From Alphaproteobacteria bacterium (GTDB lineage: Bacteria; Pseudomonadota; Alphaproteobacteria; Rhizobiales; Aestuariivirgaceae), in contig JAGRLX010000022.1 in the NCBI GenBank assembly GCA_020441605.1, positions 1 to 7,927 on the forward strand: DNA of 7,927 bases. Reading direction: 5' to 3'. Position 1 is the stretch's first letter. Each line of letters begins with the position of its first letter. Position numbers and translations under genes: made by a program. The notes under the pieces are model-generated. The model was not told where the DNA came from. It saw nothing but the letters and a program-made list of their open reading frames with translations, and did not search any database. This document shows positions 7,274-7,927 of this stretch, piece by piece.

Positions 7274-7468
7274 TTACTTGCCCCAGATCATGGTGGTGAT
7301 TTCCGACCGCTTCAGGCCGATATCGTTGAGCAGCCGGTCATCGAGCTGGGCCAGCTGGCGCTCGGCCTTGCTGCGAGCGAGGTAGCGCTTCACATGGCCG
7401 ATCAGGCCGGAGCCCATCGTGAAACCCTCGTTACGGACAACTTCGCGTCCATAGGTGATCGTCGTCAT
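7274..7468 (-). CDS. DUF1127 domain small protein
   Basis: This 64-residue basic protein carries the DUF1127 signature in its C-terminal half: AERQLAQLDDRLLNDIGLKR at 35-54, with the hallmark DRLLxDIGL and a following SEI. DUF1127 (YjiS-like) proteins are common, often multicopy, in alphaproteobacteria. Some short members have been linked to RNA turnover or to phosphate and carbon metabolism, but no function can be given for this copy. I start it at ATG 7466-7468 because GGAG lies 7 bases upstream (7476-7479). The in-frame ATG at 7484-7486 lacks such spacing. The N-terminal 30 residues (MTTITYGREVVRNEG onward) are not part of the core motif. The gene converges on prmA with 9 bases between stop codons and is followed by the terminator at 7191-7226. 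It appears monocistronic. Confidence 0.9.
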   Translation of the reverse strand: MTTITYGREVVRNEGFTMGSGLIGHVKRYLARSKAERQLAQLDDRLLNDIGLKRSEITTMIWGK

Positions 7469-7475
7469 TTTCGTT

Positions 7476-7479
7476 CTCC
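7476..7479 (-). promoter_or_regulatory. Shine-Dalgarno GGAG that decides the DUF1127 gene start
   Basis: On the minus strand GGAG is followed by 7 bases (aacgaaa) and then ATG at 7468-7466. It lies downstream of the alternative ATG at 7486 and so supports the shorter 64-residue product. Confidence 0.7.
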
Positions 7480-7540
7480 ATTTCATCCCGCAGTGCCGGA
7501 CCCCCTATGGGCCAGAGACATCTGCGAGGTGCGTTCTGTT

Positions 7541-7551
7541 GTGCACTGCAC
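7541..7551. repeat. Palindrome GTGCA-C-TGCAC upstream of the DUF1127 gene
   Basis: Perfect 5-base arms flank a single central base, about 75 bases upstream of the DUF1127 start. It lies just downstream of a possible -10 box (7563-7568) on the minus strand. Position and symmetry would fit a repressor operator, but the arms are short and may be chance. Confidence 0.25.
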
Positions 7552-7652
7552 TTTCGCGCGCGATATAGTGGAGCTTACGATAACCAACTAGCGCAATCGA
7601 AGCGCCTCAATCATGCAAATTTCGCATATCGAGAACGGCCGGAGCCGAAAGC

Positions 7653-7669
7653 CTGCCGAAGAACGGCAG
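7653..7669. repeat. Short hairpin CTGCCG-N5-CGGCAG in the spacer
   Basis: Perfect 6-base arms (7653-7658 and 7664-7669) flank a 5-base loop. There is no following T-run on either strand, so it is not called as a terminator. It could be a structured part of a leader or a small RNA. Confidence 0.35.
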
Positions 7670-7699
7670 ATCTGCGATTCATGTCAACATTGCGACGGT

Positions 7700-7719
7700 T
7701 TACGGCCAATTACGGCAAG
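7700..7719. repeat. Tandem direct repeat of TTACGGC with 10-base period
   Basis: TTACGGCCAA (7700-7709) is followed directly by TTACGGCAAG (7710-7719), with the first seven bases identical. The period is about one helical turn, as in some direct-repeat binding sites of response regulators. It lies about 230 bases upstream of the DUF1127 start. No regulator is identifiable from the window. Confidence 0.4.
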
Positions 7720-7828
7720 AAAAAGCCGCAGATGTTAACCAGACATGAACGATGATGTCGAATTGAAACACCCCAAATCACCCAATCATTCATTCGCTGA
7801 GCGCATGGATCATTTGGAATTACATTGT

Positions 7829-7845
7829 TGCGATGCAATATCGCA
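7829..7845. repeat. Inverted repeat TGCGAT-N5-ATCGCA
   Basis: Perfect 6-base arms (7829-7834 and 7840-7845) are separated by 5 bases. A second overlapping pair, GATGC and GCATC (7832-7836 and 7843-7847), uses the same bases. It lies 14 bases left of the terminator at 7859, so it may simply be downstream transcript structure, or a protein binding site. Confidence 0.35.
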
Positions 7846-7858
7846 TCCGCAAACAAAA

Positions 7859-7879
7859 TGCCCGGCCAGAGGCCGGGCA
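7859..7879 (-). terminator. Intrinsic terminator for the leftward gene entering at the right edge
   Basis: A perfect 9-base stem (7859-7867 with 7871-7879, core GCCCGGCC/GGCCGGGC) has a 3-base loop. On the minus strand it is followed by TTTTGTTTG. The T-rich tail on that side only indicates termination of leftward transcription, consistent with a gene ending at 7908. Confidence 0.8.
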
Positions 7880-7907
7880 CATCGCGTGTGAAGATGGATC
7901 GCGGAGA

Positions 7908-7927
7908 TCAGGCGGCAGTCAGATTGC
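7908..7927 (-). CDS. 3' end of an unidentified leftward gene (only about six codons visible)
   Basis: On the minus strand the frame ending at TGA (7908-7910) reads ...NLTAA and then stop, 28 bases before a strong leftward terminator. The call rests on that terminator needing an upstream gene, and on this stop being well placed for one. The product cannot be identified from six codons, and another reading frame could be the real one. Confidence 0.4.

Larger units (their letters stand above)
7469..7907. other. Gene-poor, relatively AT-rich spacer upstream of the DUF1127 gene
   Basis: About 440 bases lie between two leftward genes, with visibly lower GC than the coding regions. It should hold the DUF1127 promoter. 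A CTATAT -10-like box is present on the minus strand (7563-7568), but no good -35 at 16-18 bases, so no promoter is called. The stretch also contains a GTGCA-C-TGCAC palindrome (7541-7551), a small hairpin (7653-7669), a tandem TTACGGC repeat (7700-7719), an inverted repeat (7829-7845) and the terminator at 7859-7879. The plus-strand open frames here have no ribosome binding site and no recognisable protein. Confidence 0.6.

Noticed and set aside
7507..7755. Plus-strand frame of 82 codons in the right-hand spacer
   Set aside because: It has no ribosome binding site, mixed low-bias codon use and no recognisable protein, and it overlaps the DUF1127 upstream region.
1..7927. Mobile element, phage, CRISPR, toxin-antitoxin or defence system
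   Set aside because: No transposase, integrase, array-type repeat, attachment-site duplication or defence-family motif was seen. All larger genes belong to ordinary chromosomal families.

Overview
The window is GC-rich chromosomal DNA from what looks like an alphaproteobacterium, probably of the order Hyphomicrobiales (Devosia- or rhizobium-like). This rests on strong G/C bias at third codon positions, a DUF1127 mini-protein, a YiaD-type lipoprotein and the 'DPFPP' N-terminus on the ABC exporter. The genus is inference only. There is no sign of phage, transposon, CRISPR, tRNA or rRNA. Gene content is housekeeping and envelope related, and I found no convincing undescribed multi-gene system.

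Layout from left to right. Bases 1-1419 (+) are the C-terminal part of a UvrD/PcrA superfamily 1 DNA helicase that enters from the left. It converges with zero spacing on an exported methionine-R-sulfoxide reductase B (1420-1899, -). Upstream of msrB on the same strand is a DHA2/HsrA-type major facilitator exporter (1957-3384, -). A divergent spacer (3385-3658) carries a plausible sigma-70 promoter for a rightward group: a full-length ABC exporter half-transporter (3659-5542), a YiaD/OmpA-like peptidoglycan-binding outer-membrane lipoprotein (5608-6267), and ribosomal protein L11 methyltransferase PrmA (6320-7264). The gaps of 65 and 52 bases show no terminator, so these three may be co-transcribed. 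A small DUF1127 gene (7274-7468, -) converges on prmA. Beyond it is a gene-poor, more AT-rich stretch of about 440 bases, then the apparent 3' end of another leftward gene with its own terminator (7859-7879).

The genes do not form one pathway. UvrD repairs DNA, MsrB repairs oxidised methionine in the envelope, the MFS and ABC proteins export small or lipophilic molecules, YiaD tethers the outer membrane to the wall, and PrmA modifies the ribosome. The most notable features are architectural. The terminator of the DUF1127 gene lies inside the prmA reading frame and encodes part of an unusual PrmA C-terminal tail. The uvrD and msrB stop codons together form one palindrome. Ribosome binding sites move the likely starts of msrB, the ABC exporter and the DUF1127 gene downstream of the longest open frames.
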